This document shows, piece by piece, positions 1-10,787 of a stretch of 64,000 bases of DNA. The position numbers and the translations under genes are program-made. Position 1 is the stretch's first letter, and each line of letters opens with the position of its first letter. The notes beneath the pieces were generated by a model. It did no database searches. It had not been told where the DNA came from and was given only the letters and a program-made list of their open reading frames with translations. The stretch comes from Cristatella mucedo (Eukaryota > Bryozoa > Phylactolaemata > Cristatellidae): the NCBI GenBank assembly GCA_009760855.2, contig WPIO01000055.1, positions 2,316,001 through 2,380,000 on the forward strand. Direction: 5' to 3'.

Positions 1-570
1 TTTGTGACATCCCATCTCGACTTCTGCAAATCACTGCTTTCTGGTCTACCAGCCTGTGCAATCAGGTGCTTACAGCTGGTGGAAAACACTGCAGCTAAGT
101 TTGTCTGTCGTGAGCGTCGCATTTGTGCATCATACCACTTCTCGCCGACCTGCACTGGCTTTCAATCAAGCAGCATGTCAAAATCAAGATTCGTCACTCA
201 CTTTTGGGTTTTGTTCATTTTCTGGCTTCAGCCTACCTATCAGAGCTACTACCCAACTAAGGTAGGCATCGTACCACCCACATTTCTGACTCGAACCGCT
301 TAGCTATAGTTCGAAGAACCTCAAATCCTCCGGAGACGATACCTTTAGTTAGTATGCTCGCAAAGCCAGCAACACACTCCTGACTAACTTCACGACATCC
401 CCCGACTTGGTGACATTTAAAAAGAACCTAACAATGCACCTGTTTTTCACAGCATGTGCTGGGTCCTTGTGATTTGTCTTATGTGTGTTTATTCGTGCTG
501 ACACTGTTCATGTTACCTCTAACAATATTATGCTTGCTGACATCCTGTTGTTACCAGTAACCATTTGTAT
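1..570 (+). mobile_element. LINE-1 family, 3' fragment cut by window edge
   Basis: This is the last part of an L2/CR1-like LINE. The frame starting at 4 reads HLDFCKSLLSGLPACAIR, matching the end of the reverse-transcriptase ORF of the copies at 6090-8727 and 29233-30672. It then passes into the shared 3' region (gggtccttgtgatttgtc, gtgctgacactgttcatg). The reading frame is broken after about 100 codons and the canonical tail is missing, so this is an old dead copy that continues left of the window. Confidence 0.8.
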
Positions 571-1228
571 AGCACCATCAAAAATGCATCTCTTTCTACG
601 TACTTTACATATATGCTATAAAAAAGGCAAGTCAAAACGATTAGTGATAAGATACATAGTGTCAGCCCACAGTAGCACACAAAGGACAATTCATGTGGGC
701 TCAGCAAATGCTGTGACGAAAGGTGCATCGTAGATGTACACTTTAAGGGAAGTAAGTGAATCGGAAGCAAAGGAAGGTTTGAGAGGTGGAGGATTAAATG
801 GTGGCTATAGCTAAATGATCCCGGTAACAAATTTGTCCTGCTTCGGCTAGGTAAACGGTGGCAGAGGAGTCACCTCCAGCGTTCATGCCACATCCAGTGG
901 ACACTATAAATAGCCTGCTTCAGGAATCGGACCCACTCGGGAAGTGAAGCTCAATCGTGAAGTACGAGCACCTTACCACTGTGCGAAGGCCCCCCCCCCC
1001 CCGCAGCTGCTCTGTGCTTGCTTATATCGTGAGTGGGCTCCTTTTGAAGCATGATTTAGAAATCAATAGCTTTAAAGCTGACCCCTTCTGGCGCTCCACA
1101 ATATCTGCGGTCATCAGTCGAAGCACTGCATTCGAGACCAGCTGGCTGACCTGCCCCTCTCCCGAACCATTCAGGAGGGGCAGGTCAGCTGCACATGGAC
1201 ACTTGCGGTGCGACGCAAAACAGCCAAA
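571..1228. other. No gene seen; poly-C and a short hairpin
   Basis: I see no supported exon on either strand. The stretch holds a poly-C run near 990-1001 and a perfect 14-bp inverted repeat (1145-1158 with 1176-1189, gctgacctgcccct). The undetermined 3' exons of the minus-strand coiled-coil gene, if inside the window, would have to lie here or further left. Confidence 0.5.
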
Positions 1229-1322
1229 GCACGTGACACCGGTGCACGTGACACTCGGCTAGCGATTGGCACGTGACACTAGGCGAGCGATTGGCACGTG
1301 ACACTAGGCAAGAGGCGATTGG
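1229..1322. repeat. Tandem repeat of about 25 bp carrying CACGTGAC motifs
   Basis: Three to four imperfect units read gattggcacgtgacactagg with short spacers. Each of the better units contains CACGTGAC, an E-box core of the kind bound by bHLH-zip factors (general knowledge). The array begins about 10 bp downstream of the last recognised exon of the minus-strand coiled-coil gene. It may be just a minisatellite. Confidence 0.7.
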
Positions 1323-1331
1323 CACATACAC

Positions 1332-1405
1332 TTTCCTCTGCGACTCCTTGAAACCTGTGATGGAAGCTTCAATTTCCTCCATAATGATCTTTATCTTCTC
1401 CAAGA
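1332..1405 (-). CDS. Coiled-coil gene, exon 4 of those seen
   Basis: The acceptor ggcgttttag ends at 1406. The exon supplies 2 nt to the split Phe codon and then 24 codons beginning LEKIKIIMEEIEAS. The donor at 1331-1330 (AAA|gtgtat) is only moderate. If it is not used, the frame reads through the E-box repeat to a stop at 1185, giving a repeat-derived C-terminus that I think is less likely. Confidence 0.55.
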
Positions 1406-1995
1406 CTAAAACGCCATTCCGACAATAGGAGCTATTGAAGGGACGATGCTTCACTTCGAAGCCATGAAACAGCGCATGGAGCACGGCTGCCCTGCGGCCG
1501 AAGGGGGAATGGATGTCACCAGAGCTGCAGCAGCAAGTTCTGAACGATCGGCTGCCGATGTTAATAATCGCATCCGCACAAACCGCTCCGGCCATTGCCA
1601 CGGCAACGGTTCATCGGAATGCAAAGCTTGATAGAATAAAATGTGGGAGGAGTATTCAATCAGAGAGACAGACTGATAGACAGAGAGACAGACAGAGAGA
1701 GAGAGAGAAAGAGGGGGAGAGAAAGAGAGAGAGGGACAGAGACAGAAAGACACAGACAGACAGACATACAGAAACATAAAGAGAGAGAGAGAGACCGAGA
1801 CAGAAAGGGGGAGAGAAAGAGAGAGACAGAGACAAAGACAGAGGCCTGGCCTCACTCCATTTGAAGGGCACTCAAACTCAGGCAATGCATCACTGCTTGA
1901 GTAAAACTACTTCTGAGCACTCCCTGTGTAACGACGGCTAACGCTCCCTTCTCCTTCTTTCTAATCAGAATGCATGCTGTCCAGCAGTTGCCATG

Positions 1996-2073
<78 letters not shown>

Positions 2074-3636
2074 GTATCTCCGTCTGTAACTTCACAAAGT
2101 CATAAAGGGTATTACGCAGGAGAGTTTTGTATAGCACACTCACAGCCTAAGCGGCTTTCGGTACGCATTCGGTAGCCAACAGACTTCGTCTCACGCAACA
2201 AAGAGAAAGTGGGAAGCATAGCAGAGTCAGGAGAGCAGTTGAGGTAGTGAGTAGCATGAAAGTAGCAGCTCAGGACCGCAGAAAAGGATGTGCCATAGTC
2301 GGCAGTAGGAGAGTAGTTGTTGTTGCATAAGAATTGTGGAAGCGAGTTCCACAGTCTAAGACCTGCAGAGCTAAAGCTTATGTCGCCAACGGTCTTTAAG
2401 CGGAGGAATGGAACAGCTAATTTATTGTTCACACAGGACCTGAGGGCGCGAACAGGCTGAAACTGATGCAGCAGTTCAACTAGGTATGAAGGAGCCAAGC
2501 CGTGGCGGGCCTTGTGGGTCAGCATAAGAACTTTGCTCGGTATCCGTTGCTCAACCGGCATTCACCCTAGCTCTTTCAGCAAATGAGACATGTGCTCAAA
2601 CCTCTGGGACTTGAAGACTAGCCTTGCAGCCATATTCTTAGTCAACTGCAGTGACCTAGTTGCTTTCTTTGGTAGCCCAGCCAAAAGGGATATATTATAA
2701 TCAAGCCGAGACAGAATTAAGTAGCTAGTTAAATCTTTTGCAAGCCACTGTGGAAGACGGCTCCTAATCTTGGATAGAGATCGGACGTGATGGCTAGCTG
2801 TAGAAGCAGTCTTCTGAATGAAGCTTTTAAAATTGAGGCAGCTGTCGAAAACGACACGTACATTTCGAGCATGTGGGGATGGTCGCACAACAGCACCACC
2901 AAATCGAAGAGCAAAGCCTTTTAATCCAGCCACACGCTTAGGGTGTCCTATGAGCAGCAGTTCGGTTTTATCGTCATTTAGTTTCAAGAAGTTTTCCGAC
3001 ATTCAGGATCGAATGTCTGCAAGGCAAGCATTCAGTTTGTCAGTTGCTGCAGCAGATTCCGACGGTTTGAATGACAAATACAGCCGGGTATCGTCAGCAT
3101 AAAAGTGATATCCTATTCCACATATATACATGTATGTATATATATTAGACTATCAAGCCTCCTGAGATTTTACTAGCCACCGTACGACACCGATTGCCAA
3201 TCGACGAAGATAATCTACGGCTGGCTGATTTAGACTCGGTGCTCGGGCATGTCAAGTTTTTAAAACAGATCCAGCTTCGGCGGTAGGGCTGTGTCATTGC
3301 CAGATGTTCAAATGATGCACAGAGCAAAGATCATCTCAGCATCTGATTGAAGCATTCCCAGATTGTAGCATTGCGACAGCAGTGAGAATTGAAAGCCAGA
3401 AGACAATTACATTGCTAGTCCCCCTACACATTGTAAACCGTAGTAGCTACACTGTAAACAACAGCAGCATTCAGCCAAACCACAAGCATGCTGTACTAGT
3501 GCCGTTTTTATGTTCTGATGGCAGCGATTACGTTCGTTTATTGCAAAGTTTCACCTTCCTCTAAGACCCACAGTGATTTACTCGGCGGATCTCAAGCCAC
3601 GTCCCACTCATGCATGCAGATGCGGCACACACTCGT

Positions 3637-3691
<55 letters not shown>

Positions 3692-6600
3692 GACCTCTTT
3701 GCTAACGTTCTGGCAGCACTGAATGCAATGGGCAATACAATTCAGTCTGGGACAGCGAGATGGTTCCACAGCAGATATAGCAGCATTACTGCAGCACATA
3801 GATCACACAGCTGGCTGCGAATGCAGACACTTGTAAAATCTAGCAATGCATATGAATTTTAATGCATTAAAAAGCGTACAAACATCGATTGCATGATGCT
3901 GGCTGCACTTATAATGACTAATAATAGCTAAGTATAAATAAACACTAACTACAGTAACACACCGGAATACAGCAATTTAGCAGATTCAGCAGATCCATCT
4001 GCTAAACAGAATAACTAAAAACTAAATGCAATAACACCGACTGAATTTGGGGCTCTGAACGACGCCTGCTCCGTGCCATCGATCTAGCTCAGTGGCACGG
4101 AGCATTCGCACAAGTCAACATTGCAGGGCAAGATGGGCACGCTGACCGCATACGAATGGATAAAGGATGCATGCACACAGGGTCTCTGCTTGCCGCACGA
4201 TCCAATGCTGCACAGTGGCAAGCGAGTGAGCTACGTTGCTCGATGACAACGCGATCCGAGGAGGGGCCGAGCGCGAGCGCAAGAAGAGAGCACAAAGCTC
4301 GAATACTTACACTGAGGCGACGGAGAAGCCACGTGGCGCAGCTCGCCGTGAAAGCTGCCGACGAGGACCTTCAGGTGAGACAGCTCTTTCTTAATCTTGA
4401 GCTCTACAACGTCGACAAACATGCCCCAAAAGCTGCTCGTGAGCTAAAACTGAAGGCAACACAAATGACGCCAATGACCCCCCAAGCAGCTTTCCAAGCA
4501 GCAGCAGCAGCTGTCGGGGAAGTCAGTGCAGTTCTGCAGTGAGACAAACGGAACGTCATGGATGCTGATTTTCAGTCTCAAGGATGACAAGCAGGCAGAT
4601 GTGCTCACCAAACTCCACGGGACACGAACGAGTAAGCAGAAGCCGAGCTAACGAGCGAGCACACCCTAATTGCCTAGAAAGCAAGGCGCCAAGCGAGAGC
4701 GCCGACGCCAATCCAAGAAGGTTCAAGGCCGGTCACAACTAAATCGACCCGTTCACTCTGCCTCAAGTAGACCAACGGTGGCTATTAAAGCATCGCATCA
4801 AACGTCCACATCGGCGACAAAGACTTTCCCGCTCGCTCAAGTGTTCAATGAAAGCCACTTCGGAGCTTTGGCTGCAGTTTTTCATCAGCCGAGTCCTTCT
4901 GTCAGCAGGCAGCAGGTGCTACTCGCGGTTGTGAAGAACAGCCAATGCAGGTACCGTTTTGTTTGGTCGGCTAGAAAACCGATCGGCATCCACTCCGAGA
5001 AGATCGAGCACCTTCCGGGCGAAACGCACAACGCGCATGGCGGCGGGCCGAGCACGCAGTGATGGGAGCAGCGGCCTCTACAGCAGCACGCAGAAACACA
5101 CACAGTAACACAGTCAACTTTTCGGGTAGCACGGAGCATCTGGTTTGCCATCGGCTCTGCTCTGTTGCATACTGCAATGGCACGAACAGTGCTCGCATGC
5201 ACGAATGAACACAAGCACACGCTCCACAAAAGCCTGCAGGAGTCTGCAACCAGAGCAGTCCCGCAAACAGTCGTGAGGTCAAAGCTGACGTGTATGCGCA
5301 CATGGATTACTGGCGATATTTTCTAGAAAGTTTGCAGTGGTCTTGCAAAAGAGCAGGATAGTGTGATGTCCATTGACTAATAACATAAAAGTAATTATCA
5401 GTTGATTTTACAGCCTTGTTAACATGGTAGCAGAAGAGCCGAGGCGGCTAGCACCGATGCTTGCAGTGGGAAATAAACGATTGCTGAGTGTAAAGCTAAA
5501 AACCGCGACACGGGTAGTGAGGCGCATGCACCGTACCCTAGGACTAAGACCCGGAGACTCAGAGTCATAACATAAGGAATGCAGACTCAGAGTAATATGA
5601 CATAACGAATGCAGACTGACATGACATAACGAATGCAGGCGATACACGATCGGCCGACCATGGGCAGAAAAAGAATGGAGCTCATCAAGCAATCAAGACC
5701 TCACGACTCACTGTCAGCCTTGAACTCAGAAAGCTGCAACTTTTCCAGTTCCTGCAACTCGGCGTAGTCTTTGCGATCAGCTTTGCGGTACAGGGAAATG
5801 TCCTTTTCTTTGTTCATACTTTGAATTCTGCAATCCGATAGTAAAGTGCATGCAAATTAAAGTGAACAGGGTCAGTGATGCTCGTGTCCAGCTGGACAAA
5901 GAAGCACGGCAGAAACGCACAATACATATAAAGCCAGAACATCGGGCCACCAGCAATGCGTACGAGCATGCAGTAAAAGGTGCAGTGCAGCAAGGAGATC
6001 GCATCGGTAGCAAGAACTGGGCACACGCACATCTGTTGTGCAGCATCAGCAGAGCGCAGCTGTGTGTAGGCACGGTGAGCTAGCCTGGGAGCAAGCTCAG
6101 CACCACAATCGTAACTTATCTGACGCCTTCAGCACTCAATTTCGTGCACAGACTGACTCATTGTCTCTTGTGGCTCATGTGCATGGCCCTATTCATATCA
6201 AGGGTCACACACTCGACCAGATTTTCTCATGCAACTGCACTTTGACATCACCGATTATTACCAATTCCTGCTTATCTGATCACATGCAGATCTCATTCAA
6301 TCTACAGTGTGTGCCCGCCTCTTCCTCTAAAAATAACCTGTGAATCGCGAAACCTCAAGACCCTTGACATCGATGCTGTCCGTGCGAGAATATCTCCTTC
6401 ACCTCTGCTGCTCAGTCATCCCTCCGATCTGTCATCATTGGTAGACAGCTACAACACGACACTAGCTGACACGCTCGACGAGTTTGCACCTCTGACCAAG
6501 CGCACTGTGCACCCTCGCCCAGACGGCCTATGGTTTACCACAGACATTAAACTAGCCAGGTCGACAATGCGCAAGCTTGAAAAAGCATACAAAAGATCAG

Positions 6601-8855
6601 GACTGACTGTCCATCGACAGGCATATGAAGATTACTGTAGGTCGTGCCAATCGATCCTAGCAAAGGCCAAGTCTAGCTTCTATACAATAATTTTTGAATC
6701 ACAGATGCACAATCCAAAAATGCTGATGCCTACGATCAATCATCTCCTCAACCGCTCCCAGATTAGCTCCTTACCAGGTGTTACTTGTGATGATCTAGCC
6801 GATCGCTTCTCTCGATTCTTTGTGCAGAAGATAGACAAGATCAGGGAGTCCATCCCTTCGATGACAACATCCCAGTATAATGCTGTTCCCCGATTCCTGG
6901 CTGCACCTCAATGTCTGCATTTAAGCAGGTCACTAGTGATCTCGTCCTGAAGTTCATATCCCAATCAAAGAAGACAACAAGTCCTCTGGACCCTATTCCC
7001 ACTGTCCTGCTCTTACGTTGCATTGATCTGCTGCTACAATGCATAACTAACATCATTAATATGTCATCAGCCTCAGGTGATGTCCCAGCACCTTTCACAA
7101 AAGCTGTAGTCAGGCCACTTCTCAAGAAAGCGACACTAGACCAAGAGAACTTGAGCAACTACCGCCCAGTCTCCCTTCTGCCATTCCTATCAAAGACACT
7201 GGAACGGGTCGTGGTGGACCAGCTGAACTCATATATCGAAACTTCAAACCTTGCTGGTAAGTTCCAGTCTGACTTTAGAGCAAATCACTCCACTGAGTCA
7301 GCATTGCTTAGGGGATACAACGACGTACTTAGGAAAGCAGACATGGGTAGAGTGTCTCTGCTTGTTTTGCTCGATCTTTTGGCAGCTTTTGATACCACCG
7401 ATCACAAAGTTCTTCTAGAGCGCCTCTCATCTCGCCTGGGCATCACTGGCACTGCTCTGCAATGATTCAGGTCGTATCTCAGTGGGAGACTCCAGAGTAT
7501 TGACGTGAATGGACAAAAATCATCCGAGGTACCTCTGAAATATGGAGTACCTCAGGGGGCCGTGCTAGGTTCGGTTCTCTTCACGGTTTATACTCTCCCT
7601 CTTGCTGATGTGATTGCCAAGCACAATCTAGGCTTTCACTTCTATGCGGATGACACTCAGTTGTACCTTTGCTTTGATCCCTCCCAGCCTTCGAGCACCT
7701 CGAATTCTCTCAACTTACTTGCTGCATGTATTGATGACATCCGCACATGGATGGCAGCAAATTTTCTAAAACTAAACGATGATAAAACTAACTTACTAGA
7801 TATGGGCAAACCCAGTGTGATTCAGAAATTGGAAAGGCTGAAGCTCAAAATTGGCTCTGCCAGCATATCTCTTGTTGAATCAGCTCGAAATCTAGGTGTC
7901 AGGTTCCAAAGTGAACTCTCGTTAGACGACCACATCAGCTCCACAATCAAGTCTGCCTACTTTCAGCTTCATAACATTGCTAAAGTTCGGGCTTGTTTAG
8001 ATAAGGATACCATGTCTAAGCAGGTCCATGCATTTGTGACACCTTAACTTCTGTAACTCACTGCTTGCTGGTCTACCGGCATGTGCAATCAAGCGATTAC
8101 AGCTGGTGCAAAACTCCGCAGCTAGGCTTGTCTGTCGTGAGCGTCACAATTGCCACATCACACCACTTCTCGCCGATCTGCACTGGCTACCAGTCAAGTA
8201 ACGGATCGACTTCAAGGTTTTGTTGCTCCCTTGTAGGTCACTTCATGCTTTGGCTCCAGCCTATCTCTCAGATCTACTCCACCAGGCCAAGCATCGTACC
8301 ACCTGCTTTTCGGAATCCAACAGTTTACCAATACCTCGTACAAACCTCAAATCCTTTGGAGACCGTGCACTGAGTTCGTATGCTCCCAAAGCCTGGAACT
8401 CCCTCTCGACTTGCGTCTGAAAATCCCCTGACTTGACCACATTTAAAAAGAACTTAAAACACACCTATTTAGGACAGCATTTAGTGGGTCCCTGTGATTC
8501 GTCCTTGATGTGCTTATGTGTGCTGACACTGTGCATGCTGCCACTAGCCACATGTGCATGCTGACCCTGAGCATGTCACCCCTAACCATGTTATTCATGT
8601 TGTTTATCAAGCATGATATTACTCACCGTGTCAATCGTGTTTCCCTTTGCAGCAAATGTAAAGCGCCTAGAAAGAGACTTAGTTCTCCGAGGGCGCTTTA
8701 TCAAGTGCATTATTATTATCATTATCGTAGCTAGCACTCGCTCACACTTACTTCACCTCCAGCTGGTGGACCTCTTTGATTAAGCTGACCTTCTTAGACT
8801 CGTGTGACCCTGCCTGAGCGCCAGGCGGAGCCACGGCCGAAGCCTCGGAAGCCAT
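1332..8855 (-). CDS. Unrecognised coiled-coil protein, four exons, 3' end unresolved
   Basis: I assembled this gene from splice signals because its exons are too short to stand out as ORFs. Exons on the minus strand are 8855-8752, 5827-5712, 4403-4311 and 1405-1332. Phases agree at all three joins (2 nt + 1, 1 + 2, 1 + 2) and the joins make Lys, Lys and Phe. The 129 residues start MASEASAVAPPGAQAG, followed by highly charged heptad-like stretches (for example KEKDISLYRKADRKDYAEL and IIMEEIEASITGFKE), which suggests a cytoplasmic coiled-coil protein. The last exon ends in a weak donor (AAA|gtgtat), so the C-terminus is probably left of the window. The start ATG directly follows a strong acceptor. 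I do not recognise the family. Intron 1 holds a degenerate LINE-1 copy in antisense, intron 3 a LINE-2 copy in sense. An extra exon between those listed cannot be excluded. Confidence 0.6.
1657..1850. repeat. GA-rich microsatellite
   Basis: Interrupted (GA)n and (ACAG)n over about 190 bp. It opens long low-complexity frames on both strands (RERERE, SLSLSL) that should not be read as proteins. Confidence 0.9.
1993..2071. repeat. (TA)n microsatellite
   Basis: About 75 bp of nearly pure TA. It abuts the 3' end of the LINE-2 copy that follows on the minus strand, so it may have grown from that element's tail. Confidence 0.95.
2072..3118 (-). mobile_element. LINE-2 family copy, 5'-truncated
   Basis: The copy lies on the minus strand; its 3' end is at about 2072 (rc of aatgtatctccgtctgtaac, shared with 15905 and 57185). 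It covers the end of the RT domain and the C-terminal region and stops at about 3118 where the catalytic YADD segment would begin, a typical 5' truncation. It is about as diverged from the 15905-17763 copy as old elements usually are. Confidence 0.85.
2112..3002 (-). pseudogene. LINE-2 reverse-transcriptase C-terminal region, one in-frame stop
   Basis: Two consecutive open stretches (3002-2562 and 2561-2112) are in one frame, separated by a single TGA. In the sister copy at 16.4 kb the same place reads [12 protein letters not shown], so a Trp TGG codon became TGA here. Visible motifs are [19 protein letters not shown] (after the RT palm) and SRLDYNISLLAGLP followed by [10 protein letters not shown]. 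It is non-functional. Confidence 0.8.
3119..4310. other. Intronic stretch without recognised exons
   Basis: This is intron 3 of the minus-strand coiled-coil gene. A minus-strand open stretch of 60 codons (3327-3145) has no family resemblance I can support. A (CA)n run lies at 3640-3691. Confidence 0.45.
3640..3691. repeat. (CA)n microsatellite
   Basis: About 50 bp of nearly pure CA with two interruptions. Confidence 0.95.
4311..4403 (-). CDS. Coiled-coil gene, exon 3
   Basis: The acceptor gtcgacgttgtag ends at 4404 and the donor (CAGT|gtaagt) begins at 4310; the donor is near-consensus. The 93-nt exon gives 30 full codons, LKIKKELSHLKVLVGSF in the first half. Using this acceptor, the phase fits both neighbours. 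An alternative upstream acceptor (tttag at about 4446) would extend the frame by 15 codons but break the phase with exon 2. Confidence 0.6.
5398..5480 (-). mobile_element. SINE-A fragment
   Basis: It matches the reversed 3' half of SINE-A (gattttacagccttgtt, gcagaagagccgaggcggct, gcttgcagtggg). The tRNA-like head is missing. Confidence 0.65.
5712..5827 (-). CDS. Coiled-coil gene, exon 2
   Basis: The acceptor ttactatcggattgcag ends at 5828 and the donor (GACA|gtgagt) starts at 5711; both are strong. The exon carries 38 full codons reading IQSMNKEKDISLYRKADRK and then DYAELQELEKLQLSEFKAD, strongly charged with Leu/Ile spacing typical of a coiled coil. Phase fits exon 1 (AA|A, Lys). Confidence 0.7.
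6090..8727 (+). mobile_element. LINE-1 family, longest copy in the window
   Basis: This L2/CR1-like non-LTR element starts inside the endonuclease domain (GHTLDQIFSC, then SDHMQISFNL), runs through the linker and reverse transcriptase, and ends with the 3' tail gcaaatgtaaagcgcctag ... gcgctttatcaagtgcatta plus an ATT repeat. It sits in the first coding intron of the minus-strand gene in antisense orientation. Its tail ends about 25 bp from that gene's exon 1 donor. The ORF is broken in several places, so it is dead. Confidence 0.9.
6095..8373 (+). pseudogene. LINE-1 endonuclease/reverse-transcriptase ORF, degenerate
   Basis: The frame holds the end of an APE-type endonuclease (6100-6340), a linker (6309-6950) and an RT domain (from about 6911) with NYRPVSLLPFLSKTLE, LDLLAAFDTTDHKVLLERL, YGVPQGAVLG and FHFYADDTQLYLCF. 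The YADD catalytic motif is intact. Lesions seen: a frame change between endonuclease and linker (about 6340), another near 6911-6950, a TGG-to-TGA stop at 7463-7465 (the sister at 29.4 kb has ALQWFRSYLSG), and a deletion near 8040 where HAFVTSRLDFCNS should be. It cannot make an active enzyme. Confidence 0.85.
8752..8855 (-). CDS. Coiled-coil gene, first coding exon
   Basis: A strong acceptor (tttaattttttcag) ends at 8856 immediately before ATG at 8855. The donor (GTGAA|gtaagt) starts at 8751 and is consensus. It encodes 34 residues, MASEASAVAPPGAQAGSHES and then a basic KKVSLIKEVHQLEV. The 5' untranslated exon upstream was not identified. The placement of ATG right after an acceptor implies a 5'-UTR intron or trans-splicing. 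Confidence 0.7.
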
Positions 8856-9045
8856 CTGAAAAAATTAAAGAAACTTGGCGATCCGAACCAGCAGGTACCA
8901 AGGTCCAAGGTAAAATGAATAAAACAGCGAACCTAAAAAAATTTCTCAGCGACTGAGCCGCACTGACTATCCGAGCCAGATCATGAAAGCTGGCTAGCCA
9001 AGGACAAATGGCTAAAAACTTTCGACTCCACAGAAGCCGACCGAG

Positions 9046-9232
9046 TGTGTTAAGCATACTAGCTGATTTAACCGTTTTCCTTGTATGGCGACAGAAGAGC
9101 CTTTACGGCTATCACCACCGCTTGCAGCCAGCGGCGATAAAGTATCGCCCACAGCAGGATTCGAACCCACGACCTCGGGGCCGAGGTCGTAAAAAGCAAC
9201 AGCCTTACTGAGTGTGCCATCACGGCTCTAAG
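9046..9232 (-). mobile_element. SINE-A, near full length
   Basis: Read on the minus strand it begins gagccgtgatggcacac, has a polymerase III B box (gggttcgaatcctg), the conserved hairpin region (tgggcgatactttatcgcc), the ggctcttctgtcgccatac segment and a degraded agctagt tail. The head is tRNA-like; I could not assign the parent tRNA. Confidence 0.8.
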
Positions 9233-9385
9233 CACTGTGCTACTAGGACTACTAGGACTACTAGGTCGACTGTGCTACTACCGACTACCAGGAGGCCATT
9301 TCAGGAGGTCAAGAAGGCGCACACTACGTCAGAAGAAGTGGGAGTGGGCGTGGTGGAGTGGGCGTGGTGGAGTGGGCGTGACCAG
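9233..9385. repeat. Two short tandem repeats
   Basis: 9238-9270 repeats ctaggacta three times. About 9343-9381 repeats gagtgggcgtggtg three times; the GGGCGTGG cores resemble GC/KLF-type sites but may be chance. Confidence 0.75.
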
Positions 9386-10787
9386 AGGAGCAGACAAACA
9401 GGTGCAACAGCGATGCACAGACGCTCGCGGCAATTAAAGGGGTAGACATTTATCATCCATCCCAGGTCAGGAGCTTCTGTTTCATACAAGTGCCTGACTT
9501 CAGCTCTAAAAATAAACACGGGCCACAGCCTGAGCTGCAACCACCAGCAATGAAGGGGAACAAAATCACTGTCGATTCAATTAGGCCGAATCCAAAAAAA
9601 CTAGCTAGGGGGCGTTAGGCCAGACTGGAGTGCTAGCTGGGCTGTATCTGGTCTGAAGGCCGGAGTTTGCCGACCTCTGTCTGGGCTAGATGGTCTCCAA
9701 TCAAGCAGTGCTTTTGTGCCACCTGACATGACCCAAGCCTCAGCAATGGACTAAGATCTCATTCGATGAGCTCAAAACAAATGCTCACTGCTTATCAGTT
9801 CTATCATGATCGTGCTTCCTTGCAGAAATTGTAAAAAGCTTAGAAAGAGATCGAGCTCTCTGAGGGCACTTTATCAAATTTATTATTACTATAATCACCA
9901 GGCCGGCAGATCCAGCCGCGCTCATCGAGCTCATCGAGCCAGCAGCTACAGCGCTACAGCTTCGAGCACCGTGGGGGAGGGAGGGAGCCCTGAAACACTC
10001 GGAAACAGTCCTATGCAAACAATAGCACAACAACAAGGCACAACAAACAACAGAAGCAAACAACAACCGGGCAAGCCAGCCGCTTGGCGATTGCAAGCTC
10101 CGATGGCCAAGCCAGATCTGGCGGACAGTGGATGCCAGATGGACAGACGATGCACTTACGGATGCCAGCATCGTCGTCACAGTTCGTCGACGGTGCTGCT
10201 GAATCGAAGCGAGTGAGCATGCGGCCGCAAACGATTCGTGCAGGCGAGAGTGCCGGCGCAGGTGGGAGATCAGCGAAGGGACGCTCTCAGGCGACACCGA
10301 CACCCGGAAGTTTTCAGACACAAATTGGGATCACATCGTCGGCAGCTGTGTGACAGTTGTGTGCAAGGTATTGGCGTGAAAGCCGCGGGCATTTACCGCA
10401 GTACACCCAGCCGAGTGAGCGTATTGTGTGTGGTGTTCGCCGATGCAGCTCTGCTGCACTGCCTGAATGCGTACCTCTAAGAGTCAGGGACTGTAGCAGG
10501 CTCTTTCTTGGAGCCAATGGCTAAGCAGGCGCTACCCTTTCCCCCGACCCGGATCGTGGGCTTTGCTCGCTTTATCCAATGACTCCTGCCTCGGCGGGAT
10601 GAGTCACAGGTATCGACTCTTTTTTTGTGCTGACAAAAATTGCGTTTGGGCAGATTATTTATGAGAGGCTAGATCGACAGCTTTGTCACGGCTCCCTAAA
10701 AAAAAATACGACCATTCGAGGCTTATCGCAACAAAGAGAGCCGAGGCGAGTGGCGGCAAAGTAAAAAAAAAAGAAAACTGCACACAT
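9386..10787. other. No gene seen apart from a LINE tail
   Basis: Several open frames of 60-180 codons overlap on both strands (for example 10321-9785 minus), but none shows a domain, and 9818-9898 inside them is a LINE-1 tail. I do not call them genes. Confidence 0.4.
9818..9898 (+). mobile_element. LINE-1 tail-only copy
   Basis: Only the last 80 bp of LINE-1 are present (cagaaattgtaaaaagcttag, gagctctctgagggcacttt, then ATT repeats). Confidence 0.75.

Noticed and set aside
4670-5062. 130-codon plus-strand ORF in intron 2 of the coiled-coil gene
   Set aside because: No recognisable domain and opposite to a gene supported by splice phases; kept out for lack of evidence.
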